A DNA stretch of 64,000 nucleotides from Thiohalocapsa sp. PB-PSB1 (GTDB lineage Bacteria; Pseudomonadota; Gammaproteobacteria; Chromatiales; Chromatiaceae): positions 6,448,001-6,512,000 of the forward strand of contig CP050890.1 in the NCBI GenBank assembly GCA_016745215.1. Direction: 5' to 3'. The translations under genes were made by a program, and so were the position numbers. Of the stretch, positions 34,725 to 44,111 are shown one piece after another. The stretch's first letter is position 1. Each line of letters starts with the position of its first letter. The notes beneath the pieces were generated by a model, which was not told the origin of the DNA, did no database searches, and was given only the letters and a program-made list of their open reading frames with translations.

Positions 34725-36527
34725 ATGACCCTGGCCGTCGATCAGTCCCAAGAAAATCTCATCCATTCGGAGCATGTCAGGACGGTCTTTTACCAGTTTC
34801 CGGTCGCTGTCGCTGCCCAAACCCTCAATGCAAGCGTCGTGGCGGCCCTGCTGTGGTATCAGACGGCCACATCCCGCAGTGCTTTGCTGTGCTGGCTGGC
34901 GGCGGTGGCCGGGCTTGGACTGCTGCGCACCTTCGCATTGCCGCATTGCTACGCTACCGCCAGAGCTCGGACCAGCTGGCAAATTGGCGCCTGTGGCGAT
35001 GGGTGGTCATTGGGATGTCATCAGGCTACGGGCTGCTGTGGACGGCGGCCATCCTGCTTTTCCTGGATCCAGGGGAACCGATTTCGCTCATTCTGCTGGT
35101 GATCATCCCCATCGGCTTGACCTCCGGCGCAGCAGCCACGGGCGCAGCCATCCCTGCCTCCTTCTTTAGTTTTTCATTGATCGTGGTCGGGGCTTTGGTG
35201 GTCGCGCTGGTCGCCAGCGGGGGGCCTCTGGCAGAATCCCTCGCAGGACTCGCAATCGTGAATCTGCTGCTCAATATTTCGATCTGTTTCAACATCCATC
35301 AGGGCTTGGATCAGGCTCTCAGGCTGCGCTTGGAAAACGAGGCCATGCGCCGAGAGGCCGAGAACAAAGGTCATGTCCTGCGGGCAGCGCTCGCGGAGGC
35401 CGAGCGCGCCAGCGGCGCCAAGACCCGCTTCCTGGCAGCAGCAAGCCACGACCTACGCCAACCTATCCACGCCCTCGGGCTGGCCTTCTCGGCGCTCGCA
35501 GGGCGGATACAGCGCCCGGAAAACAAGACCTTGGTGCAGCGTATCGAGGAGACCATCGAGATCATCGGCGAGATGCTGGACGCCCTGCTCAATGTCTCCA
35601 AGCTCGATTCCGGAGTGGTGCGGCCCGTGGAAGGAGCCGTCTGCGTCCAGCATCTGTTCCAGCGACTGGAGGAGGCGTTCTGCGCCGAGGCGCGCCAGCG
35701 GGGTATTCGACTGCGCTTTCGACCCAGCGCCGCCTGGGTGCGCAGCGATCCGGCCATGCTGGAGCAGATCCTGCGCAACCTGGTTGGCAATGCACTGCGC
35801 TACACCGAGCGCGGCGGCGTGCTGGTGGCCGGGCGCAGACGCGGCCAGGGCCTGCGCTTGGATGTCTGGGATACCGGGTGCGGCATCCAGCCCGAGAAGA
35901 TCGCCAGTTGCTTCGCGGAGTTTCACCAATTACACAATCCCCAGCGCGATCGCGCCCAGGGCCTGGGGTTGGGACTTGCCATCGTCCAGCGCCTCGCACG
36001 TCTGCTCGATCGTCCTCTGAAGGTCTGCTCGCGGCCGGGTCGTGGATCGCTCTTCAGCATCGAGGTGCCGCGGCTTCAGGACGACCAGATCAGATCCATA
36101 CAGAACGTAAACGAGATCGGGCAGACTGCCTATCAGGAGCAGCTGCCGCTGCGCATCCTGGTCTTGGACGATGAACGCATCGTTCGGCAGGCGATGCAGG
36201 ATCGTCTTGTGGGCTGGGGTTATCTGGCAATTTCCACCGCGAGTCTCGACGAGGCGCTGGCGGTTGCAGGGGAAGCAGCCGCCGGACCTGTTGATCGTCG
36301 ACTACCGACTGTCCGGCGAATTGACCGGCGCCGATGCGATCGAGGCATTACGTCGACAGGCGGGCTATCGTATCCCCGCCCTGCTGGTCACCGGAGACAC
36401 CGGGCCGGTCGGGCTTCAGCAAACCAGCGCACTTGGCTATCCGGTGCTGCACAATCCCGTGCAACCCGCCAAGCTGCGCGCTACCATCCGGGTATTGGCA
36501 GGCGCAAACGCCAGCCCTGGATCCTAA
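34725..36527 (+). pseudogene. Hybrid sensor histidine kinase with two frameshifts
   Basis: Joined over two frame changes this is a hybrid kinase of about 600 residues: N-terminal membrane region (MTLAVDQSQENLIHSEHVRT onwards, several hydrophobic segments), coiled coil, H-box SHDLRQPIHALGLAFSAL, N-box LRNLVGNALRYTERGG, G-boxes WDTGCGIQPEK and GLGLGLAIVQRL, and a receiver (LVLDDERIVRQAMQ; phosphorylation Asp in LLIVDYRLSGELTG). The first frame change lies between about 34925 and 34960, the second near 36270-36285 inside the receiver. Every key residue is otherwise intact, so decay is recent or the breaks are sequencing errors. The partner is likely the response regulator at 36712. Confidence 0.85.
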
Positions 36528-36711
36528 GAGCCTATCCGATGGTGGCTGTCCCGCTGCGGAACAGTCCTGCTGCGGAACAGCGGATGCCAGTCCACTTTTT
36601 GCCGTACGATAGAGCTCCGGCGCAGTGAATGGCTCCGCCGGTCCTTGCAACCCGCGCAAGCGCAAGCCGTGCATACGCGAGCCGCGGAATCACCACGACG
36701 CGGAGGTTCTG

Positions 36712-37386
36712 ATGCGCATCTTGTTGATCGACGATCACACCCTGTTTCGCGATGCCCTGTCGGAGGTACTTGGGCAGCTGAGCGAAGACCTGACGCTGTT
36801 CAGCGCCGGCACAGCAGACGAGGCGCGCGCGGCGGTCGCCTATTATTCGGAGCTCGATCTGGTGCTGCTCGATCTCTACTTGCCCGGGGCTCGCGATTGC
36901 TCCCTGGTGCGTGATCTGGGTGCAGCCTTGATCAGCGTTCCGATCGTCGTCGTTACTGCCTCCGAGCGACCGGAAGACGTGCGCGCGAGCCTGGATGCCG
37001 GCGCCGCGGGCTACATCCCCAAGACCATGCGCAGCCAGGATCTGCTCACGGCGCTGCGCCAGGTGCTTGCCGGCGACATCTATGTTCCGGCATCGCTGCT
37101 CGCCGCCATGCGCTCCAGGGCGACTGCCGCGGTGCCCACGGCCCTGGCGCTGCCGGGCGACGCCAATGCGCTGACCGGACGGCAGATGGAAGTATTATCG
37201 CTGTTAGCACAGGGTTTCTCCAACAAGGTCATTGCCAGAAAGCTGGATCTGAGCGAGGGAACGGTAAAGCTGCATGTCAGTGCCATCCTGCGGGCCTTGG
37301 CCTCGCACAATCGCACTGAGGCGGTGATGGAGGCCGGGCGCCGCGGGCTGCTGCCTGGGGACGAGGCGACCAGCCCCGGAGTCTGA
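36712..37386 (+). CDS. NarL/LuxR-type response regulator
   Basis: A 224-residue two-domain regulator. The receiver starts MRILLIDDHTLFRDALSEVL and has the phosphoacceptor in DLVLLDLYLPGARDC; the C-terminal LuxR helix-turn-helix reads LTGRQMEVLSLLAQGFSNKVIARKLDLSEG, here split as LTGRQMEVLSLLAQG and NKVIARKLDLSEGTVKLH. It binds DNA as a phosphorylated dimer. The start at 36712 has a GGAGG site; upstream in-frame codons lack one. It follows the hybrid kinase on the same strand and is the likely partner, possibly controlling photosynthesis-related genes because bciA is adjacent. That last point is inference. Confidence 0.92.
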   Translation: MRILLIDDHTLFRDALSEVLGQLSEDLTLFSAGTADEARAAVAYYSELDLVLLDLYLPGARDCSLVRDLGAALISVPIVVVTASERPEDVRASLDAGAAGYIPKTMRSQDLLTALRQVLAGDIYVPASLLAAMRSRATAAVPTALALPGDANALTGRQMEVLSLLAQGFSNKVIARKLDLSEGTVKLHVSAILRALASHNRTEAVMEAGRRGLLPGDEATSPGV

Positions 37387-37416
37387 TTCGCCACGCTCGG
37401 CCAATCCTGGTCGTCT

Positions 37417-37440
37417 CGGTTCCGCGATGACGCCGAACCG
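37417..37440. terminator. Possible bidirectional hairpin between convergent genes
   Basis: CGGTTC and GAACCG, 12 bases apart, can pair in the 77-base gap between the response regulator (plus) and the NTF2-like gene (minus). The stem is short and no T-run follows. Confidence 0.3.
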
Positions 37441-37463
37441 CTCAGTGCCACGGCGGTGCCGCA

Positions 37464-37943
37464 TCAGGCGTTCGCACCCTCGCCCGCTGTCTGCTTGATG
37501 AATTCGTCCAGTTTGCTCATCGCCATTTCCCGTCGCTTCCAGGGGGCGAGCCATGACAGCAGCCCTTGCACCGGCCCCAGAGCCTGAATACCCCAGCTCA
37601 GAGCATTACACCTGTCTTCTTGGCGAACAATCAGTCCATCTCGAAAGATGAAGCTGGAACTGATCTCGTTCCGCACGGGATGACCGGTCGCCGTATAGGT
37701 ATAGGTGTCCACCACCCTCGCCCGGCCCGAGGTGTCATCGGCGTGCAGGATTTCGAAGACCGCGTGCAGATCCTCGACTCCCGTGACCATCTCCCACATC
37801 GCCTGGATCTGGGGCCTGCCGTCCAGATCGAAGGCGATGTCTTTGAAGTGCGCGTTCACCGCGTAACAGTTCGTCATGTTGTGCGGCTGGTGCTGGTCCA
37901 GCGCGGTAAACAGTCGTTTCAGCAGATCGGCGTTCGGATGCAT
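37464..37943 (-). CDS. NTF2/SnoaL-like small protein
   Basis: A 159-residue protein of the NTF2-like (SnoaL) fold: HPNADLLKRLFTALDQHQPH, HFKDIAFDLDGRPQIQAMW, FEILHADDTSGRARVVDTYT and ISSSFIFRDGLIVRQEDRCN are the typical helix and strand units. Such proteins bind small hydrophobic ligands or act as isomerases; no specific function can be named. The last 25 residues (WKRREMAMSKLDEFIKQT) form an added helix. Start at 37943 has a GAGGAGATC site just upstream. It converges on the response regulator. Confidence 0.82.
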   Translation of the reverse strand: MHPNADLLKRLFTALDQHQPHNMTNCYAVNAHFKDIAFDLDGRPQIQAMWEMVTGVEDLHAVFEILHADDTSGRARVVDTYTYTATGHPVRNEISSSFIFRDGLIVRQEDRCNALSWGIQALGPVQGLLSWLAPWKRREMAMSKLDEFIKQTAGEGANA

Positions 37944-38458
37944 GGTGCGGGATCTCCTCGGGTTGAGTGTTCACTGCGGCGCACGAAGAGTTCGTTGCAC
38001 CGCTCGTGCTGCTGAATCTAGGACAGGTTCCGGTCCGGATGAATAGGGCACACGGCATAGCCGGTTGGTCAGCGATCGGATACCGCAGACCGCAATCGCA
38101 TCGGTGCTATGGCGAGTCGCCTCATTCGCATGTCCAAAGTCAAGGCATCGCTATGTCTGTAGTCATAATCGATCGGCACGCTTCCCTGCTGTACCTCCCA
38201 AAGGGCCAGTTCTTCCGTCATGTAGGCTGAATCACCTTTTCTGCCTATAGTTTCGCCTAAGCCGCGATATTCATGGCTAGCCCTGCGATTGAATCGCGCG
38301 CATCCTGTGCGTCCAAATAGCGCCGAGACAGATCGGGCTCGCGCCAGTGTTGGCGCTCAGCGATGGTTGGGTCTTCTGTCCGCCGCAGGCGGATGAGTAG
38401 CGAAAGCAACCCATCGCCGAAGCTGTTCTTAATTTCCGAACCAAACGAGGATCACACC
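37944..38458. other. Intergenic region with no recognised feature
   Basis: About 515 bases between divergent genes. Short frames occur, but none has a ribosome site plus a sensible composition. It probably contains the promoter of the cell-wall hydrolase-like gene. Confidence 0.4.
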
Positions 38459-40468
38459 ATGCAGCTCGTTAAAGTGAAAAAGAACAATGAGCTCATCTTT
38501 CCCGAGCCCGTCGAGGGTATCGCGGAAGAATTCACTGTATCGACGGATAACTGCCTGAAGCTCCTGGATACCCTCGGCGAATGGTCCAGAGTCGGGCTCA
38601 ACACCGACGCTGGAGAAGCGATGAGCGGATGGATCAAGTCGAGTCTTCTCGCTGTCGCCCAAGCTGAAGACTGTCTAAACGATGGCTCGGACCAAGGATG
38701 TGAAGAAGAAGAGCTGGTTGCACTCACAACGCTTAGCCTCGGCGTCAACAGCATCTACCGCGACGCACTACTGAAGGCTCAGGACATTACCGGCATCGAT
38801 GCTGCCTGGCTTGCCGCTCTGTGTCATGCGGAAGCACTCAAGGACGCGAACGGCCAATGGAATGCCGCCGGCAAAAACCCGCATTCGAGCGCCACCGGTC
38901 TGACCCAGTTCCTCAAAAAGACTTGGCGCGGTCATGCCAAAGACCCCGATCATGTGCTCAACAAGATCGCCAAGGCACGAGAACTCATCAGTTCTGCGAA
39001 TGTCATCATCAAAGACCAAGAGCTCCTCGACCTGCGTAAAGACCCTGAGCTTTCCTTGATCTCGGCGGCGGAGTTTGGTGCTGAAAATATCTCGGGCCTG
39101 GAAAAGACCGGGCATTTTCCCGACAGTCTCAGCGACGATGAGAAGGCCCGGCGCATGTATATGGCCCATCAGCAAGGACTTAACGGCGCGAGAAAGTTTC
39201 TCAATCCCCATAAACGCTTTACGCAACGGGACCTGGAGAAACAGGTTGGCCGCAACGCGGCTCAACAACGAATTGACAGCGCTCGAGGCGACGCCAACAA
39301 GGCATTTCGAACGTGGTTCAGAAGCTTTATCGACCAAAAGATAAAGCCCACCAACTTCAGGCAACCTGGAACCGGTCCGGAGACGGTCATCGACTGCGAT
39401 ATCGGCTTCGCCAAAGTCACCGCAATTCGATTGAATCTGAGATCCACTCCAGACTCTTCCAGCGACAACAACATCATCGAATCAAAGGAGAAAGGGATAC
39501 CGATCAATCTCGATGAAAGGGTCAGGGTGTTCGGAAAGGTAAGAGGTAATCCACGCTGGACCAAGATCGAATACAAAGGCTTCAGAGGTTTTGTCGCGAG
39601 CCGTTTTCTGCATCACTTGACTGGTGGCATGAGCCAGCTCGGTAGCGCGTTCGTCATCCCCGAGTCCTTGAATCTGCGTTCTGCCCCGGAGATCGACAAC
39701 AATATCATCCGGGCACTGCGAATCGGGGACGAGCTGACCGTCTTGGGCGAGGTGCGAAACAATCCGCGCTGGTCCAAGGTACAAGCCGGGGCCGAAACCG
39801 GCTTTGTCGTCAACCAATACCTACGCAAACCGCTGGCACCGGAGAAGGAAAAACTATTCCAGTCGTCGCTCAGGGAATGGGAACGTTTCGACTTCGGCAA
39901 CGGACGCGAGACGGTCGATCCCTACAATGGATTCATTCGAGAAATGTGGGAGAGCCTTCGCATCTTTCATCGGGACGGTAGGACGCTGATCGACCCGAAC
40001 AACTCCAGAAGCGGCCGCATACCCTGGTCGGCGGCCTGCATATCGTTCATGGTGAAGCGCTCCGGCGCCAAATACGCAAAGTTCAAATTCCACGGCGCAC
40101 ATTCGCAATTCTCTTTCGACGCCATAGAAGCTCGCGAGGCCGGAGATAAAGGCAAGCCCTTTTGGGGCGTGCGCCACACTGAGCAGAAGCCACAGGTTGG
40201 CGATATCGTTCACATCACTCGTGGCGGAGGCCAGCAAACCTACGACTTTGCGGCCAAGCATAAGCGCTATGCAAGCCATTCCGACATAGTGATCGGAATA
40301 ACGGGACAGCATGCCATCGTAATCGGCGGGAACGTCTGCGGCGATACCGGATGCCATACGGTCGACACCAACCGGCTGGAGCTCGATGCAAATGGTTTCT
40401 TGAAAACAAAACAGGGCAAACGCCGAGTCATTGCATTATTGAAGAATCGGGCGGACGCCGTTTCCTGA
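38459..40468 (+). CDS. Multidomain peptidoglycan hydrolase-like protein (lysozyme-like, two SH3b, DUF2272)
   Basis: A protein of about 669 residues without signal peptide. A lysozyme/transglycosylase-like domain lies at about 95-235 (GIDAAWLAALCHAEALKD, SSATGLTQFLKKTW). Two bacterial SH3 domains follow near 318-365 (LNLRSTPDSSSDNNII) and 398-445 (LNLRSAPEIDNNIIRALR). The end is a DUF2272 domain (about 480-640) with a cysteine in IPWSAACISFMVKRSG and histidines in HGAHSQFSF and VGDIVHITRGG, the NlpC/P60-like Cys-His arrangement. It should bind and cut cell wall. Lack of a signal points to export by lysis, a phage-type or contractile injection device. Start at 38459 has GAGGA upstream; 38393 and 38363 are alternatives. 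Confidence 0.8.
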   Translation: MQLVKVKKNNELIFPEPVEGIAEEFTVSTDNCLKLLDTLGEWSRVGLNTDAGEAMSGWIKSSLLAVAQAEDCLNDGSDQGCEEEELVALTTLSLGVNSIYRDALLKAQDITGIDAAWLAALCHAEALKDANGQWNAAGKNPHSSATGLTQFLKKTWRGHAKDPDHVLNKIAKARELISSANVIIKDQELLDLRKDPELSLISAAEFGAENISGLEKTGHFPDSLSDDEKARRMYMAHQQGLNGARKFLNPHKRFTQRDLEKQVGRNAAQQRIDSARGDANKAFRTWFRSFIDQKIKPTNFRQPGTGPETVIDCDIGFAKVTAIRLNLRSTPDSSSDNNIIESKEKGIPINLDERVRVFGKVRGNPRWTKIEYKGFRGFVASRFLHHLTGGMSQLGSAFVIPESLNLRSAPEIDNNIIRALRIGDELTVLGEVRNNPRWSKVQAGAETGFVVNQYLRKPLAPEKEKLFQSSLREWERFDFGNGRETVDPYNGFIREMWESLRIFHRDGRTLIDPNNSRSGRIPWSAACISFMVKRSGAKYAKFKFHGAHSQFSFDAIEAREAGDKGKPFWGVRHTEQKPQVGDIVHITRGGGQQTYDFAAKHKRYASHSDIVIGITGQHAIVIGGNVCGDTGCHTVDTNRLELDANGFLKTKQGKRRVIALLKNRADAVS

Positions 40469-40593
40469 TTGGGCATCGATCATGATCCCAAACGGCTGAT
40501 GGTTGACATCAGCCGATTCCGACACCCAAGCGCTGCCGAGCCCAAACGTTGCACTATTGCACAGCCAACCCAGCAAACCGTGGAGCATTCATC

Positions 40594-41706
40594 ATGTTAA
40601 GCAACATCTCAGCCGACCGACGCATCTTTCCACGTCTTCCCATATTGCTGTGGGCAGCACCCATGCTCGCCATGGCTGAGCCGTTGCAGCTCGGCGAGCA
40701 TCCGCTATGCGAGGCGTCGGCTGCCGTGCTCGTCGCTTGTCCCGACGCACCACAAGAACGCTGCCTATTGGTTGGGGACAATGAGGAACGCAGATCGCTG
40801 TTTTTGTTCAAGATCGAAGATGGCGAAGTACAACGCGAACAACAGCAGGTCGTGCAGCTGGATCTGGACAAGAACAGGGAGCTGTCGGATATCGAGGCAT
40901 TGACCAGCTTGCCCGGGGATGAAATCGGCGTCTTTGCCTCCCACAGCCGCAACACCAAATGTGAGGCAAAAAAGAAGCGGCGGCGGTTCGGCACGATCTC
41001 CGAGCTGAAACCGGCATCCACCAGCGTAGCAATGGTCAAGACCAAACGCCTCGGCTGCGCAAGGCTGATGGATGCGTGCTCCGGCGGCGACCCCTTGCTG
41101 GCGGCCGTCTGCGTGGTCATCGAGGGCAGCGAATCTCGCGCGGATGTTGTGGAGAAGGGCTTCGAAGATGAGTCCTTGGATGAAACCACGGCCAAGGAGC
41201 AGTGTAACGAAGTGCTTCCTTTCAATGCGGAGGGGGCGGTCAACCTGGCGGCCGACGGGCAAGCGGATGTTTGGATTGGCCTGCGTGCCCCGCTGCTGAG
41301 CGAGCATCCGACCGACCTCGAGAAGACCGACCTCGCCATCCTACTGCACCTGAAGAACCTGGATGCCTACCTGTTCGACCGGGTCGCCCTGCTCGACATG
41401 GACGGGCGTGGCGTGCGGGATCTGACCGTCTCGGACGGCTCGGTGTGGCTGATTGCGGGGCCGCCGGAAGATCTGCCCGACGGCGCCAACGTTCCTTTCC
41501 AGCTCCGACGCTTTGATGTCGCAGCCCTAGCGCAGGACGATGTCATCGAGCCCGAGCTGATCGACCGCGACCTGCCCACCTCGTCCGAGGGTTTGGTGAT
41601 CCTAGGCGGGCAGGCAATCATTGTCATCGACGGCGATGCCGGTGACGACACCGCCCAGTGCGCCAAGCCCAGTCGCATCGACATCCGCCCTTTAGCGGCG
41701 CATTGA
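40594..41706 (+). CDS. Exported DUF3616-family protein
   Basis: A protein of about 370 residues with a signal peptide (LPILLWAAPMLAMAEP). The mature part resembles DUF3616, a likely beta-propeller: CLLVGDNEERRSLFLFKIE, LSDIEALTSLPGDEIGVFAS, VNLAADGQADVWIGLRAPLL, LIAGPPEDLPDGANVPF and LPTSSEGLVILGGQAIIVID. No catalytic residues are evident. It follows the cell-wall hydrolase-like gene by about 125 bases on the same strand and precedes a GH75-like pseudogene. Start at 40594 has a GGAG site. Function unknown. Confidence 0.8.
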   Translation: MLSNISADRRIFPRLPILLWAAPMLAMAEPLQLGEHPLCEASAAVLVACPDAPQERCLLVGDNEERRSLFLFKIEDGEVQREQQQVVQLDLDKNRELSDIEALTSLPGDEIGVFASHSRNTKCEAKKKRRRFGTISELKPASTSVAMVKTKRLGCARLMDACSGGDPLLAAVCVVIEGSESRADVVEKGFEDESLDETTAKEQCNEVLPFNAEGAVNLAADGQADVWIGLRAPLLSEHPTDLEKTDLAILLHLKNLDAYLFDRVALLDMDGRGVRDLTVSDGSVWLIAGPPEDLPDGANVPFQLRRFDVAALAQDDVIEPELIDRDLPTSSEGLVILGGQAIIVIDGDAGDDTAQCAKPSRIDIRPLAAH

Positions 41707-41740
41707 CGATCGGCCTAATGACTCGGAAGAGGATAGATCG

Positions 41741-42095
41741 ATGAGCTGGAAACCTGGATTGCGATGGCCTGTTCTGGTTTGTTTCGCGCATGCAAATCAA
41801 TCCCGATGGTGCTCCCAACCTCTACCACCCGGACAACAAGGACATCACCCATCTGTGTAACGACATCAGCGTCAGCCCATCCTACACCTGGAAGGCAAAC
41901 TGCCTCGCCGATTTCAACCTTGCCCGAGTGGCGGGCTTACGCGGTCCGATCAAGATCTGCTTCTTCGCAATGGCGACCGATGCATCATGGCGCCCAATCG
42001 TTCAGGGTTGCATGGACCCGGAGCCCGGTTTCTAGGTGTCCACGACAGCCTTCCAGGAGCTGGATAGGGCGCTGGGTAAGGCAACTCCCTGGAAA
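41741..42095 (+). pseudogene. GH75 (chitosanase)-like gene with early frameshift and amber stop
   Basis: A good ribosome site (AGAGGAT) precedes the ATG at 41741 (MSWKPG), after which the sense continues in another frame as AGNLDCDGLFWFVSRMQINP and then DGAPNLYHPDNKDITHLC to DPEPGF. There a TAG codon interrupts what continues in the same frame as VSTTAFQELDRALGKATPW; relatives have a tyrosine at this place. The pattern resembles the bacterial GH75 family (DADGLFWF...APGYYVSTTAL). The 3' end is lost at a repeated 32-bp sequence. Family identity is remembered and moderate; decay is clear. Confidence 0.6.
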
Positions 42096-42100
42096 TGCTC

Positions 42101-42132
42101 TTTCGAAAGTAGTTGCTATGCCGCCTGGGACC
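42101..42132. repeat. 32-bp repeat shared with 51484-51515
   Basis: TTTCGAAAGTAGTTGCTATG followed by CCGCCTGGGACC occurs here and, with one mismatch, at about 51484-51515 in the same orientation. Here it follows directly on the broken GH75-like gene, as if it marks an insertion or deletion joint. It is followed by GCCGGCTTTCCAGCCGGC, a short hairpin. Confidence 0.7.
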
Positions 42133-42449
42133 GCCGGCTTTCCAGCCGGCTCGGGGAAGCTGCCGGACCATCCTGAAGTCCGGCACCGCCTCGGCTAACG
42201 GTCTTGATGGCGCCGCCATCCGGAACGATGCCGGCGGGTGCCCACCGAGTCCGCAGCCGTGGCCGTCGACCGGTCACGGGCGGCGAAGCCGCCAAGACGG
42301 CGTGCCGAGGCGGAGAGATTGTGAAAGTATTCAAGCCCCAAATCAGACACAGATGGTATACTATCGATCAGCCGCTGACAGCCCGCCGAGCATCACCGCT
42401 GAGCCCACCGCGATGACCCTGCCGAGCACCCAGTCGAAAACCGAGCCAT

Positions 42450-43690
42450 TACAGATCCCGCTGCTGGAACTGCCGCCGTCGCCCGAGTCGCCACCGGCGA
42501 GCAAGCCGTCGGCGAACGCAGCCGCGGTTGGCAAGACGGTGGGCAGCGGTCGCCGCTACCAGCGCGGCGCATTCGACCCACGTCAGGAGATGCCGCCGCC
42601 GCGCGTCGCGGACTTTGTCTCGATCAGGGCAACCCGGTGCGCGCCCTTGCCGCCTATGTCGACAGCTGCGATGGCCGTTCGCCGATCGGTAACGGATTTC
42701 GCGCATCCAGAAGGCGGCGCTCTTGCGGGTGGCGGGAATGATCTGTACTGAGCGCTCAGCCAACCAATAGGTCTCGGTCTGCCCGTCGTGCGCGACGGGG
42801 ATGAAAGTCCAACGCGTCCCAACGCGTTTGTTTGCCCTTGCGCTAGGTGATGATGTCGATCCCTTGGTGATGGTGCAGAAACAAACTAAACAGGTTTTTG
42901 GCTTGGGTGTCGCCTGCCGACTCATTCGGTACCGCTATCGGCGTCGGTATCGGTATCGAACTGACCAACCCGATATCCGCCAAGCTCCTCGCTGACCGCG
43001 TCGCCACGCTGTCCGAGCTTCGTTGGCATGGCCACAAGACGACCGAGCGGTGCTTTTTGCTTGCTGTTGTCGTCTGCGGACAACGCATCGCACACCAGCG
43101 AGCACGTCCTCAATCGCAGCGCACTCCAGCGCCGAGCCTCGTGCGCTTTCAAACGACCGGCGTCGATCCCCGCTGGTCGCTTTGCCGTTACCCTCGGCAA
43201 TCTTCAGCGCGATGGCCTGCGATGCGCGCCTACGATGCGCGCCTACGATGCGCACAGGAGTTGATCCTTCGCGTTACGCTGTCCTTTCACATGCTCGCAG
43301 TCGCGCTAGGCCCAGCCGACCTACTCGATGGCCGCACGCTAGACGTCGCGCTTCTCATGACCGCATGGCATAGGGCGTTTTCTCTCTCGATTCCGATTCC
43401 GATAGCGACCCCGACCCCGATTGCACTCTGCCGATGTCTGGATAGCGTTGTATAGGTTATTCATGAACCGCTACTTGCTCCTGCCAGCGGCGAAAGGACT
43501 TGAGGCTCCAGGCCTCGCGATCGAAGATCAGGGTCAACGCCCTGTCGTCACTGGTCTGTCGACGCGCTTCAGGAATGGCCTCCTCATCGATCAGCGTCAG
43601 GAAGTGTTTGTTGATCGGGCTGGTGACAAAGAACAAGGGTTCGCTCGCCCTATTGTGCTCCAGGTATCCGTCGCCACGGGCAGGCATTGG
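42450..43690 (-). pseudogene. Decayed transposase remnants
   Basis: Two pieces in minus-strand frames look like one transposase type: NKHFLTLIDEEAIPEARRQ with ALTLIFDREAWSLKSF (about 43457-43630), and ETYWLAERSVQIIPATRK with SAAFWMREIRYRSANGH (about 42640-42800). Between them are frame breaks and two inverted patches of CGATTCCGAT-type hexamers (about 42922-42960 and 43390-43430). No open frame of useful length remains. Family not fixed. Confidence 0.4.
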
Positions 43691-43692
43691 CG

Positions 43693-44093
43693 ACGTTTCT
43701 GCACAAAGGTCTTCGGACACGCCGAGCATGAACTCCGGGTGGAACGCCTCCGGGTCGAGGAACATGCCAGCGACACGCCGGTCGATGACATCGACGCGGG
43801 CCGGGCCGTCGACGGTGCGCATTTAGCAGCAGTCATCGTCATCGACGAAGAGGTCCCGCCCCTCCACCAGCTCGGCACGCATCTGCTGCGCCAGGTAGGA
43901 GTGCTCGAAGTAGGCCGAGTTGTAGATGCCCGGCGTCAACACGGCTACTTCCGTTCTCCGCGGGCCGCGGCGATAGGGCGGCGAGGGTGTCGAAGAGCTG
44001 GCTCGGATCGCCGTCCACAGGCAGTGGGGTATAGGTATACCCCTCGAAGCGCTCCGGCAGCACCCGCTTGGTCACCGGTCGGTTCTCGAGCAT
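43693..44093 (-). pseudogene. Fragment of a circularly permuted ATP-grasp type 2 gene
   Basis: Pieces read MLENRPVTKRVLPERFEGYT, then after a frameshift near 43960 PRRTEVAVLTPGIYNSAYF, EHSYLAQQMRAELVEGRD, an in-frame TAA at about 43823, and MRTVDGPARVDVIDRRV to FLDPEAFHPEFMLGV. These follow in order the central part of the CP_ATPgrasp type 2 family (peptide-ligase-like proteins). Both ends are missing and the 3' side joins transposase-like sequence. It is a dead remnant. Confidence 0.7.
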
Positions 44094-44111
44094 GGTAGCG
44101 TGCCGCCCTTG

